Source: Chthoniobacterales bacterium (GTDB lineage: Bacteria > Verrucomicrobiota > Verrucomicrobiia > Chthoniobacterales > UBA10450). From it: a DNA stretch of 12,066 nt. How positions within the stretch are numbered: the stretch's first letter is position 1; each line of letters starts with the position of its first letter. Positions 6,289-12,066 of this stretch are shown one piece after another. The translations under genes and the position numbers were made by a program. The stretch spans positions 1-12,066 of the forward strand of contig JAICXG010000070.1 in the NCBI GenBank assembly GCA_025980625.1. Reading direction: 5' to 3'. The notes below the pieces were generated by a model, which had not been told where the DNA came from, did not search any database, and worked only from the letters and a program-made list of their open reading frames with translations.

Positions 6289-8175
6289 TTATTCCGCCAA
6301 AACGATGGGCCGGTTGTCGCGTTCGCGCCGCAGCCGATTGAAGATGTCCTGCTGGAAATGTCCGTTCGCATCGAGCGCTGTTTTCTCGTTGAATGTCGCA
6401 TCCGAGCGTCGGAGTTCGTCCCACCACTTTTGGTAGGCCCGGCTGGCCGCCTCGGCAAGAGCGTCCGGTTCGGCGGTATAGGTAAACTTAAAATCGGAAA
6501 ATCCTGGCAGGGTCTGGAGAGACTTCCACGCATCGTAGCGGACGGCGGCATAGGGATCGAGTAAGCCAAAGACGAGATAAGGGTAAAGCCAATCCTGGCC
6601 AGAGACTTTCTGCGCCGGTTCCCAGCCCATTCCCCAGGCGAGCAAGGCTCGCTGGCCGGCGTCGCCTTTCACCAGCCAAAGCACCGCGGCGGCTATGGAT
6701 TTGTCATCATCGGATAAGTGCGGGATAGGCTGCTGGTACCAATCGTGCAATTTCTCCGCTGTCCAGCTGAGTGTCTCATCGAGATGACAAAGGTTACAAG
6801 CGTTGGGTCGGCCGTAATCGAGGCTCTCGCCCACATTCGGGGAAGAGATCTGATGGCTGGGCATCGCGTGGAGCAGGCCATAGGTGGTGTGCGGCATGTG
6901 ACAGTTATAGCAGCGGCTGCCGGAAGATTCGGCGCTGTGATGAGTGTGACGCGTCAGGCGAGCGGTCATGTCCTTGTGACATTGCAGGCAGGCCTGGTCG
7001 GAATCCATCCTGGGCGCGAGCTGATCATTCCGCGCCCACTGATGGAGCACAGCCTGGCTGGTCTTTGCCGGATGCATTTCATGGCAGGAGATACAGGAGA
7101 AATGGCCGCCTTTGTAACAAGGTGACTCCTGCACGCCGTTCATCTCGCGGCCGGTTACCCGAATCATGCCGTCCCCCCAGAAGCGATTGTGAAAGAAACC
7201 GGGCTCAGTCCGGTCGATGAATTGCTTCTGCTGCGCGTGGTCTTTTTCGTTAGGCTGGACCACAAAACGCTGCACCAGGCTGTCCTCACCGGGCCGAAAC
7301 CTGCGCCCGTTTCGGTTCCAATCGAGTTTCTCTGTCATCCCATTGAAAGCCCAGACGCTATGGCATTGGCCGCAGGTGAAGGCAGCTTCCGGTCCGGTCA
7401 TGCGCGAGGCATTGGCGATCGTCTCGTCTGCTTTGTTCGTTAGGTGAAGTTTCCAGCGCCGGAGTGGATTGCGATTCGCCGCGATATGAGCGTGACCTTC
7501 GCTATGACAAGCTTCACAGGCGATACCAAACTCCACCACCTTTGAGTCCCACCTATTACCTTCGACAAAGCGGGAGATGCCCTGAGTGACATGGCAATCC
7601 ATACAGGCGCCGTTCCATGCCCCGATCGAGTAGGCTTCCTTTGTCTCCGGTGGCATGAGAAAGGTCTGCGTCACCGGCGCCCAGATTTTTTCCCGGATGA
7701 TGTAGGCGAAAGGGAATTGCGTGAGGGTTCTGCCCTGCCCGGTTTCCGTCCACAAAATTTGGAGCGTATGTGAGCCGGTGAGGAGCACGACCTGAGCGGG
7801 TGAACCATACTCGGTCTCGCCTGACGCACGTTCGGAGACGAAGAATTTGTCGCCCTTCCGCTCGAGCCGATAGTCGCGGCCGGCGTGGCTTAGCTCGACC
7901 TCCCGCGCGTCGGGGATCAGTGTGCTGGGAGTAGCTACCTGCGTCATGGTGCGATGAAAGGAAGCGTGCCAGCTCGCGTAATTGCCAGGGTGACAAGCGC
8001 GGCACGAATTGGAGGTGACGTAGTTAGGTTGCTGCGCAACGATCGGGCGGTTAGTCGGCTCCGGCAGGACGCGCGCGTCGCGGTACCAAATGAAGACCGC
8101 GGCAAGAGCAGCGAGGAGCAGGCCGAATCCGACCGTCAGCCAATTCCTTTTCCGATTCTCCCTACCACCGGCCAT
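6289..8175 (-). CDS. Membrane-anchored octaheme c-type cytochrome with C-terminal HEAT-like region
   Basis: A 628-residue protein. Residues about 13-30 form one membrane helix after a basic N-terminus (RENRKRNW), so the bulk should face the periplasm. Eight CXXCH haem-attachment motifs begin at C58, C191, C220, C268, C361, C396, C422 and C460. Many extra histidines (for example HASFHRTM, EGHAH, RHTHH, MPHTTYG) could serve as distal axial ligands. The layout resembles the cytochrome c554/multihaem family, which carries out electron transfer or reduces small nitrogen or sulfur compounds. After the haem region, residues about 493-590 are alpha-helical and HEAT-like (AAAVLWLVKGDAGQRALLAWGMGW, then LLDPYAAVRYDAWKSLQ). 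No haem-lyase or quinol-oxidase gene is nearby, so its redox partner is unknown. ATG 8175 has no good Shine-Dalgarno, but the membrane helix directly after it supports this start. Confidence 0.92.
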   Translation of the reverse strand: MAGGRENRKRNWLTVGFGLLLAALAAVFIWYRDARVLPEPTNRPIVAQQPNYVTSNSCRACHPGNYASWHASFHRTMTQVATPSTLIPDAREVELSHAGRDYRLERKGDKFFVSERASGETEYGSPAQVVLLTGSHTLQILWTETGQGRTLTQFPFAYIIREKIWAPVTQTFLMPPETKEAYSIGAWNGACMDCHVTQGISRFVEGNRWDSKVVEFGIACEACHSEGHAHIAANRNPLRRWKLHLTNKADETIANASRMTGPEAAFTCGQCHSVWAFNGMTEKLDWNRNGRRFRPGEDSLVQRFVVQPNEKDHAQQKQFIDRTEPGFFHNRFWGDGMIRVTGREMNGVQESPCYKGGHFSCISCHEMHPAKTSQAVLHQWARNDQLAPRMDSDQACLQCHKDMTARLTRHTHHSAESSGSRCYNCHMPHTTYGLLHAMPSHQISSPNVGESLDYGRPNACNLCHLDETLSWTAEKLHDWYQQPIPHLSDDDKSIAAAVLWLVKGDAGQRALLAWGMGWEPAQKVSGQDWLYPYLVFGLLDPYAAVRYDAWKSLQTLPGFSDFKFTYTAEPDALAEAASRAYQKWWDELRRSDATFNEKTALDANGHFQQDIFNRLRRERDNRPIVLAE

Positions 8176-8302
8176 GAGTTTCGAACCTGATCATTGCTGC
8201 CCTAAGTTGCAAGAGCGCGGCCCGTGAGCCACCCGGGACGCAGCAGTTTTGACAATTTGCCCGTTGCTCGCCCGTCCGGGACTGGCAAGATGCTGCTGCG
8301 CT
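8176..8302. promoter_or_regulatory. Divergent intergenic region between the cytochrome and beta-CASP genes
   Basis: About 127 bp separates the minus-strand cytochrome start (8175) from the probable plus-strand start (8303), so promoters for both directions should lie here or inside the gene ends. A TTGACA hexamer is present at 8249-8254 on the plus strand, but no matching -10 box sits 16-18 bp downstream, so I do not call a specific promoter. No clear operator palindrome is seen. Confidence 0.35.
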
Positions 8303-9676
8303 TTGAAGTTCATCAACCTGACGCGCCGGACGGAGATCGGCGCTAATTGTTATTACCTCGAATCGGGCGGGCAGGGAGTCGTGCTCGATTGCGGGATGCA
8401 TCCGAAAGAAGAAGGCGAGATGGCGCTGCCGCTTCTCGGGCAACTGGTCGGCCGGCCCGTCGATGCTCTGCTCCTTTCGCATGCGCATCTCGATCACATC
8501 GGCTCGCTCCCGGTGCTGATGCGACAACAACCGCAGGCGCGGGTTTTCATGACCGAGGCGACGGCCGCGATCGGCGACGCGCTCCTGCACAATTCGGTAA
8601 ATGTGATGATTCGCGAACGGGAGGAGGTCGGCGTTATTTATCCGCTCTTCACTCATCGCGAAACGGATCGCGCGATCGATCGCTGGCAACATTGTCCCTT
8701 TGGCCAGCCGTTCACAGTCGGAGGCGAGCGCAGTTCGGGTTCGCCTAACGACGAACTGACCTTCGAGTACTGTCACGCCGGACATGTGCTCGGAGCGGCG
8801 GGCATTCTCCTGCGCGGAGAGGGGCGCACGCTCTTTTACACCGGCGACGTCAACTTCGATCAACAAACCCTGGTCAAAGGTGCCGTCTTTCCCGAGTCGG
8901 AGATCGATGTGCTCATTATCGAATCGACGCGCGGTGATTCTCCCTTGCCGGACAACTTCTCGCGCGAGGCAGAGGAAGAGCGTTTCGCGGAGGCGATCGG
9001 GCGCGCCTTTGCCCGGCGCGGCTGTGTGCTCGTGCCGGTTTTTGCTCTCGGCAAGACGCAGGAAATCCTCAGCATGTTTTATACATTCAAGCGCAACCGA
9101 CTGATCGGCGATGTGCCGATTTACATCGGCGGGCTCAGCTCGAAGATGACCGAGATTTACGACCGGCGCGCCAACCAGTCCCCCCGGGTGTTGCCGAGGT
9201 TGCAACTTTTTCCGGAGGTCCGCCCCTACGTTCTCAATGGCAAAACCATCGCCGATGCGCCGGCCCGGCCGGGTCGGATCTACGCGCTCTCGAGCGGAAT
9301 GATGACGCCGAAAACGCTTTCGAATATTTTCGCGCGCCGGATCATCGACCACCCGGAGCATTCGATCTTCTTTGTCGGTTATGCGGATCCGGAATCGCCC
9401 GCCGGTGTGCTGCGGCGGGCCTTGCCTAACGAACTGGTTTCGCTCGATCCGGATGAGCCGGCGCAACCGTTGCGCTGCCAGATCGAGCAGTTTCAATTCA
9501 GCGCCCACGCCTCGCGCGAGTCGATCCTGGCTTACATCCGGAGAGTCGCGCCGAAGAAGGTCGTGCTCGTGCACGGTGATATCGCGGCAGTCGAGTGGCT
9601 GCGCGCGGCCGCGGCGGCGGCGTTGCCGCAGAGCGAGGTGATTGTGCCGAGGCCGGGGGTAGAAGTGGAGTTGTGA
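8303..9676 (+). CDS. Beta-CASP metallo-beta-lactamase RNase-like protein (CPSF73/YSH1 type)
   Basis: A 457-residue protein from TTG 8303 (reading KFINLTRRTEIGANCYYLE), the start that fits the family; the frame stays open to TTG 8249, but those 18 residues (TICPLLARPGLARCCCA) look unlike protein N-termini. Metal-binding motifs: H60-x-H62-x-D64-H65 in SHAHLDHIG, H158/H161 in CHAGHVLGAA, and D182 in YTGDVNF. Beta-CASP motifs: E207 in IIESTRGDS, the PVFALGKTQE segment (245-254), H402 in FSAHAS, and H424 in VLVHGD. Such enzymes process or degrade RNA in the cytoplasm. Residue 403-404 is Ala-Ser where many relatives have Ala-Asp. No KH domain is seen, unlike archaeal CPSF proteins, and the length is shorter than RNase J. 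It is followed after 75 bp by exonuclease III. Confidence 0.9.
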   Translation: MKFINLTRRTEIGANCYYLESGGQGVVLDCGMHPKEEGEMALPLLGQLVGRPVDALLLSHAHLDHIGSLPVLMRQQPQARVFMTEATAAIGDALLHNSVNVMIREREEVGVIYPLFTHRETDRAIDRWQHCPFGQPFTVGGERSSGSPNDELTFEYCHAGHVLGAAGILLRGEGRTLFYTGDVNFDQQTLVKGAVFPESEIDVLIIESTRGDSPLPDNFSREAEEERFAEAIGRAFARRGCVLVPVFALGKTQEILSMFYTFKRNRLIGDVPIYIGGLSSKMTEIYDRRANQSPRVLPRLQLFPEVRPYVLNGKTIADAPARPGRIYALSSGMMTPKTLSNIFARRIIDHPEHSIFFVGYADPESPAGVLRRALPNELVSLDPDEPAQPLRCQIEQFQFSAHASRESILAYIRRVAPKKVVLVHGDIAAVEWLRAAAAAALPQSEVIVPRPGVEVEL

Positions 9677-9682
9677 TCACCT

Positions 9683-9737
9683 ATCAGTGAACGGTGATCA
9701 GTTGTCCTCGATGATCACGGCCTAACGTTTCACTGAT
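9683..9737. repeat. Imperfect hairpin with a CCTAACG motif forming an extra 8 nt in one arm
   Basis: The left arm ATCAGTGAACGGTGATCA (9683-9700) pairs with a right arm at 9712-9737, across an 11-nt loop. Outer pairing is ATCAGTGAA with TTCACTGAT (9729-9737); inner pairing is GTGATCA with TGATCAC (9712-9718). The right arm is 26 nt against 18 in the left. The surplus is GGCCTAACGT (9719-9728) opposite just CG, so it contains the dispersed motif. A third TGATCAC occurs at 9674-9680. The structure lies between the beta-CASP gene and xthA and may act as a transcript end, though there is no U-tract. Confidence 0.55.
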
Positions 9738-9751
9738 TACGGTTAGATCCG

Positions 9752-10522
9752 GTGAAAATAGTATCCTGGAATATCAATTCGCTCCGCAAACGCGAGGAGC
9801 GCCTGCTCGCCTGGCTGCGCGAGACAAGCCCGGACATCGTTTGTCTCCAGGAAACCAAATGCACCGATGAGCAGTTCCCGGCGGCGACCTTGCGCGACGC
9901 CGGTTACGCCGCGGTCTTCCACGGACAGAAGTCTTATAACGGCGTCGCCATTCTCGCCAGGGACGAGCCGCGCGACGCGCGTCTCGGTTTATGCGACGAG
10001 GTCGCAGATGATCAGGCGCGGATCATTGCCGCGACCATCGGCGAGGTGCGTGTGTTTTCCCTCTACGCGCCAAATGGGCAGGCGGTCGGATCGGAGGCTT
10101 ATCGTTACAAGATGGAATGGTTTCGCCGCCTAACGAATTGCCTGCGGGGGAAGGAAAGCGCGCTCGAGCGGGTCTTGCTCTGCGGTGATTTCAACGTCGC
10201 GCCTAACGACGCTGATGTGCACGACCCGGCCCTCTGGCGCGGGGCGATCATGTGCTCGGAGGGCGAACGTGCGGCCTTTCGTGCGCTCGAGGCGTTAGGC
10301 TTGGCCGACACCCTGCGGCTGCACCATCGCGAAGCTGGAATCTTTAGCTGGTGGGATTACCGGATGCTCGCTTTCCCGAAGAACCGGGGGCTGCGGATCG
10401 ATGCGATCCTCGCCGGCAGCGAGCTGGCGGCGCAGTGCACCGGCGCCGGTGTCGAACGCGAGATGCGCAAAGGCAAAGACCCTTCCGACCACGCACCGGT
10501 CTGGGCGGAGTTCGGAAGTTAA
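9752..10522 (+). CDS. xthA: Exodeoxyribonuclease III (AP endonuclease)
   Basis: A 256-residue enzyme of the usual length for the ExoIII/AP-endonuclease family of base-excision repair. It cuts at abasic sites and removes 3'-blocking groups, and acts as a 3'-5' exonuclease. All catalytic residues are visible: N7 (SWNINSLR), E34 (CLQETKC), Y105 in YAPNG, D146 and N148 in CGDFNVAPND, D217 in GLRIDAIL, and the D246-H247 pair in SDHAPVW. WWDYR at 200-204 is also typical. The start is GTG 9752, giving the standard MKIVSWNINS opening; no ATG or good Shine-Dalgarno is available. It follows the beta-CASP gene by 75 bp that include a hairpin, so it may be separately or jointly transcribed. Three CGTTAGG motif copies lie within 173 bp of it (10128-10300). 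Confidence 0.97.
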   Translation: MKIVSWNINSLRKREERLLAWLRETSPDIVCLQETKCTDEQFPAATLRDAGYAAVFHGQKSYNGVAILARDEPRDARLGLCDEVADDQARIIAATIGEVRVFSLYAPNGQAVGSEAYRYKMEWFRRLTNCLRGKESALERVLLCGDFNVAPNDADVHDPALWRGAIMCSEGERAAFRALEALGLADTLRLHHREAGIFSWWDYRMLAFPKNRGLRIDAILAGSELAAQCTGAGVEREMRKGKDPSDHAPVWAEFGS

Positions 10523-10627
10523 GCTTCCCAGCCTGACTCGGCGGGCGGGCATCTTGCCCGCTCGATTGGGAAGTTAGCTAAGCCGACAGGCTGGAAGCCT
10601 TTCGGCCGAGTCAGGCAAGATGCCTGA
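10514..10627. repeat. Compound palindromic intergenic element (REP/MITE-like)
   Basis: Several nested inverted repeats are packed into about 110 bp just after xthA. GCCTGACTCGGC (10531-10542) matches GCCGAGTCAGGC (10605-10616) perfectly over 12 bp. CCAGCCTG (10528-10535) also matches CAGGCTGG (10587-10594), so the two pairings compete. CTTCCCA (10524-10530) matches TGGGAAG (10567-10573). There are three local hairpins: GCGGGC-ATCTT-GCCCGC (10545-10561), AGGCT-GGA-AGCCT (10588-10600) and TCAGGC-AAGAT-GCCTGA (10611-10627). The loops ATCTT and AAGAT are complementary. This is the look of a dispersed repetitive palindrome. It may also end xthA transcription. Flanking target duplications were not found. 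Confidence 0.65.
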
Positions 10628-10671
10628 CTTCCGGCTCGACCTTCCCGTCCGCGGAGCGGAAATTCGACGCC

Positions 10672-12066
10672 ATGGCGAAGCCGATGGAGCATGTGACCAA
10701 TCCTCCACTGAAGCCGTTGTTGGTCTACGACGGCGACTGCGTCTTCTGCAAACTTTGGATCGCGCGCTGGCGGCAGGAAACGGGCGATGCCGTCGAGTAC
10801 GAACCGTTGCAGCAGGCGGCGCCGCGCTTTCCCGAAGTTCCACAGGGAGAGTTTGAACGGGCGGTAAAATTGATCGAGCTGGACGGGACCGTCCGGAGCG
10901 GCGCGGCGGCAGTCTTTTACTCGTTAGGCGAGGGTGGGCGGCCGCTCAATCGCTGGAGTTATAATCATGTCCCCGGCTTTGCCGCAGCCTCGGAGTTTGC
11001 CTATCGCCGGATTGCCGGACACCGCGACCTGGCGCATCGCGTCACCCGACTGTTCTGGGGCAAAGACGTGCGACGACCGACCTATTTTGTCGCGCGCCGC
11101 GGGTTCCTGCGCGCGCTCGGCGCGATTTACCTGATCGCGTTTCTCTCCTTTTGGGTGCAGGTGGATGGACTCATCGGCGAGCGCGGCATTCTCCCGGTCT
11201 CGCAGTTCATCCAGGCTGCGCGCGCGCAATTGGGCTCCGGCGCGTGGCACGTCTTGCCGACGCTTTGCTGGCTCAACCCGAGCAACGCCTTTCTGCATGT
11301 TCTCTGCGCGGCGGGCGCGATTCTCTCGCTTTTCTTAATGATCGGCCTCGCACCAATTCTTTGCCTCCTGCTGCTCTTCGCGCTCTATCTTTCCCTAACG
11401 ATCGCAGGCCAAACCTTCTTCAGTTTCCAATGGGATATTCTTCTCCTCGAAACCGGATTCCTCGCCATCTTTCTCGCGCCGTGGCGATGGTGGCCGCGCC
11501 GCGATCCACCCGCGCCACTCTCACCGATCGCGCTCTTTCTCCTTCAGTTTCTCCTTTTCAAACTCATGTTCATGTCAGGCGTGGTGAAGCTGACGAGCGG
11601 TGACGCGTCGTGGTGGAACCTGACCGCGCTCGACTACCATTATTGGACTCAACCCTTGCCGACGGTGCTCGGCTGGTGGGCCGATAAGTCGCCCGAGTGG
11701 CTCAAGCATTTCTCGGTCGCAGTCACGCTCGTGATCGAAATCATCGTGCCGTTTCTCATCTGGGCCCCGCGGCGGCTTCGGCTGTTCGCCTGCGCGCTCT
11801 TCGTTGCCATGCAAATCGCCATCGGCCTGACCGGCAATTACGCCTTTTTCAATCTTCTCACGATCGCGCTCTGCGTTCTCTTGATCGACGACCATGCCTG
11901 GCCGGGAGATCGCCGCCTAACGACACCAAGAGCGCTCGGCTGGCGCTGGCCAGTTTGGATTCCAGCCCTTGTGCTTTTTGTGACGATGCCGCTAAACGCA
12001 TTCCTGATTTATAGCGGCTTCAAACCCGAGGCCGAATGGCCGCCGGCGATCGCGTCGCTTTATCAC
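10672..12066 (+). CDS. DCC-family (DUF393) thioredoxin-like domain fused to lipase maturation factor; C-terminus beyond the window
   Basis: The open frame starts at ATG 10672 and is still open after 465 codons at the right edge; ATG 10684 is an alternative start. Residues about 15-130 form a DCC/YuxK-type domain with the redox pair in VYDGDCVFCKLW (C23, C26). From about residue 127 the sequence becomes a multi-pass membrane protein with lipase-maturation-factor signatures: LFWGKDVRRPTYFVARRG, FSFQWDILLLETGFLA, KLMFMSGVVKLTSGDASWWN, DYHYWTQPLPT and LTGNYAFFNLLTIAL. At least seven hydrophobic segments are visible (about 145-162, 205-222, 224-245, 286-301, 348-366, 370-386, 389-405). LMF1 in animals is an ER chaperone for lipase folding; bacterial homologues are poorly characterised. 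A fused CXXC domain suggests linked thiol chemistry. No lipase gene is in the window. Confidence 0.88.
   Translation, partial: MAKPMEHVTNPPLKPLLVYDGDCVFCKLWIARWRQETGDAVEYEPLQQAAPRFPEVPQGEFERAVKLIELDGTVRSGAAAVFYSLGEGGRPLNRWSYNHVPGFAAASEFAYRRIAGHRDLAHRVTRLFWGKDVRRPTYFVARRGFLRALGAIYLIAFLSFWVQVDGLIGERGILPVSQFIQAARAQLGSGAWHVLPTLCWLNPSNAFLHVLCAAGAILSLFLMIGLAPILCLLLLFALYLSLTIAGQTFFSFQWDILLLETGFLAIFLAPWRWWPRRDPPAPLSPIALFLLQFLLFKLMFMSGVVKLTSGDASWWNLTALDYHYWTQPLPTVLGWWADKSPEWLKHFSVAVTLVIEIIVPFLIWAPRRLRLFACALFVAMQIAIGLTGNYAFFNLLTIALCVLLIDDHAWPGDRRLTTPRALGWRWPVWIPALVLFVTMPLNAFLIYSGFKPEAEWPPAIASLYH

Larger units (their letters stand above)
226..11923. repeat. Dispersed short motif TCGTTAGGC (core CGTTAGG), 27 copies
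   Basis: Positions of motif copies (coordinates of the 7- to 9-nt match). Reading CGTTAGG on the plus strand: 663, 969, 1596, 1697, 2324, 3088, 3903, 4202, 5466, 5915, 7247, 7437, 10292, 10921. Reading CCTAACG on the plus strand: 226, 1841, 2647, 2726, 4657, 4961, 8743, 9424, 9720, 10128, 10201, 11394, 11915. T precedes the core in 20 of 27 copies and C follows it in 22 of 27. Two copies are intergenic (3903, 9720), in line with the small non-coding fraction; the rest are inside genes. The longest gaps are 5924-7246 and 7445-8742. Counts were made by eye. Confidence 0.85.

Noticed and set aside
8249..8254. TTGACA as a sigma-70 -35 box for the beta-CASP gene
   Set aside because: No acceptable -10 hexamer lies 16-18 bp downstream; the region there is GC-rich (CCGTCCGG).
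8249..8302. Start of the beta-CASP gene at TTG 8249
   Set aside because: The extra residues are Cys-rich and unlike an N-terminus, and the family-like KFINLTRRTEIGANCYYLE begins exactly at TTG 8303.
8162..9574. 470-codon minus-strand open frame opposite the beta-CASP gene
   Set aside because: It is the antisense shadow of a gene with full catalytic motifs. Its translation is Arg/His-rich with no recognisable domain, as expected for a mirror frame in GC-rich DNA.
1..12066. CRISPR array, transposase, integrase, phage or defence genes
   Set aside because: None of the frames shows transposase, integrase, Cas or known defence motifs, and no regularly spaced direct repeats occur; the CGTTAGG copies are irregularly spaced and in both orientations.

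Overview
The window is about 12 kb of GC-rich, gene-dense bacterial chromosome. Roughly 93% is coding, gaps are short, and GTG/TTG starts and weak ribosome-binding sites are common. My best guess is a soil-type Verrucomicrobiota (Chthoniobacter/Udaeobacter-like) or a neighbouring phylum, from the gene mix: a MoeZ-like E1-rhodanese, an octaheme cytochrome with a HEAT-like tail, a DCC-lipase-maturation-factor fusion and a kynureninase. This is inference; no rRNA or other marker gene is present.

Left two thirds (1-8175), all on the minus strand. In order of transcription: a membrane-anchored octaheme c-type cytochrome (8175-6289); a 95-residue protein of unknown function (6221-5934); a MoeB/ThiF-type adenylyltransferase fused to rhodanese (5955-4774); a TPR-LysM lipoprotein (4770-4021); a 239-bp gap; a metallo-beta-lactamase-fold hydrolase with a C-terminal membrane segment (3781-2837); kynureninase (2784-1513); a four-helix membrane protein (1442-1005); and, overlapping it by 4 nt, the N-terminal part of a secreted S9-type peptidase that leaves the window at base 1. 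Spacing suggests three transcription units: the cytochrome; the 95-aa protein/E1/LysM set; and MBL/kynU/membrane protein/peptidase.

Right third (8303-12066), all on the plus strand. A beta-CASP RNase-like metallo-hydrolase (8303-9676) is followed by exodeoxyribonuclease III (9752-10522). A dense palindromic intergenic element (10514-10627) comes next. The last gene fuses a DCC (DUF393) thioredoxin-like domain to a lipase maturation factor and is cut by the right edge. The two halves diverge from 8176-8302.

The housekeeping genes look ordinary. The strongest unexplained signal is a dispersed short motif, core CGTTAGG/CCTAACG with consensus TCGTTAGGC. I count 27 copies by eye, about one per 450 bp, where one or two would be expected by chance. 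It occurs on both strands and inside nearly every gene, always in a reading phase that avoids a stop codon. Both non-coding copies lie within inverted-repeat structures, one of them as an apparent 8-nt insertion in one arm of a hairpin. This resembles the genome-wide words of other bacteria (HIP1, DNA-uptake sequences, Chi), but I do not know it as described.
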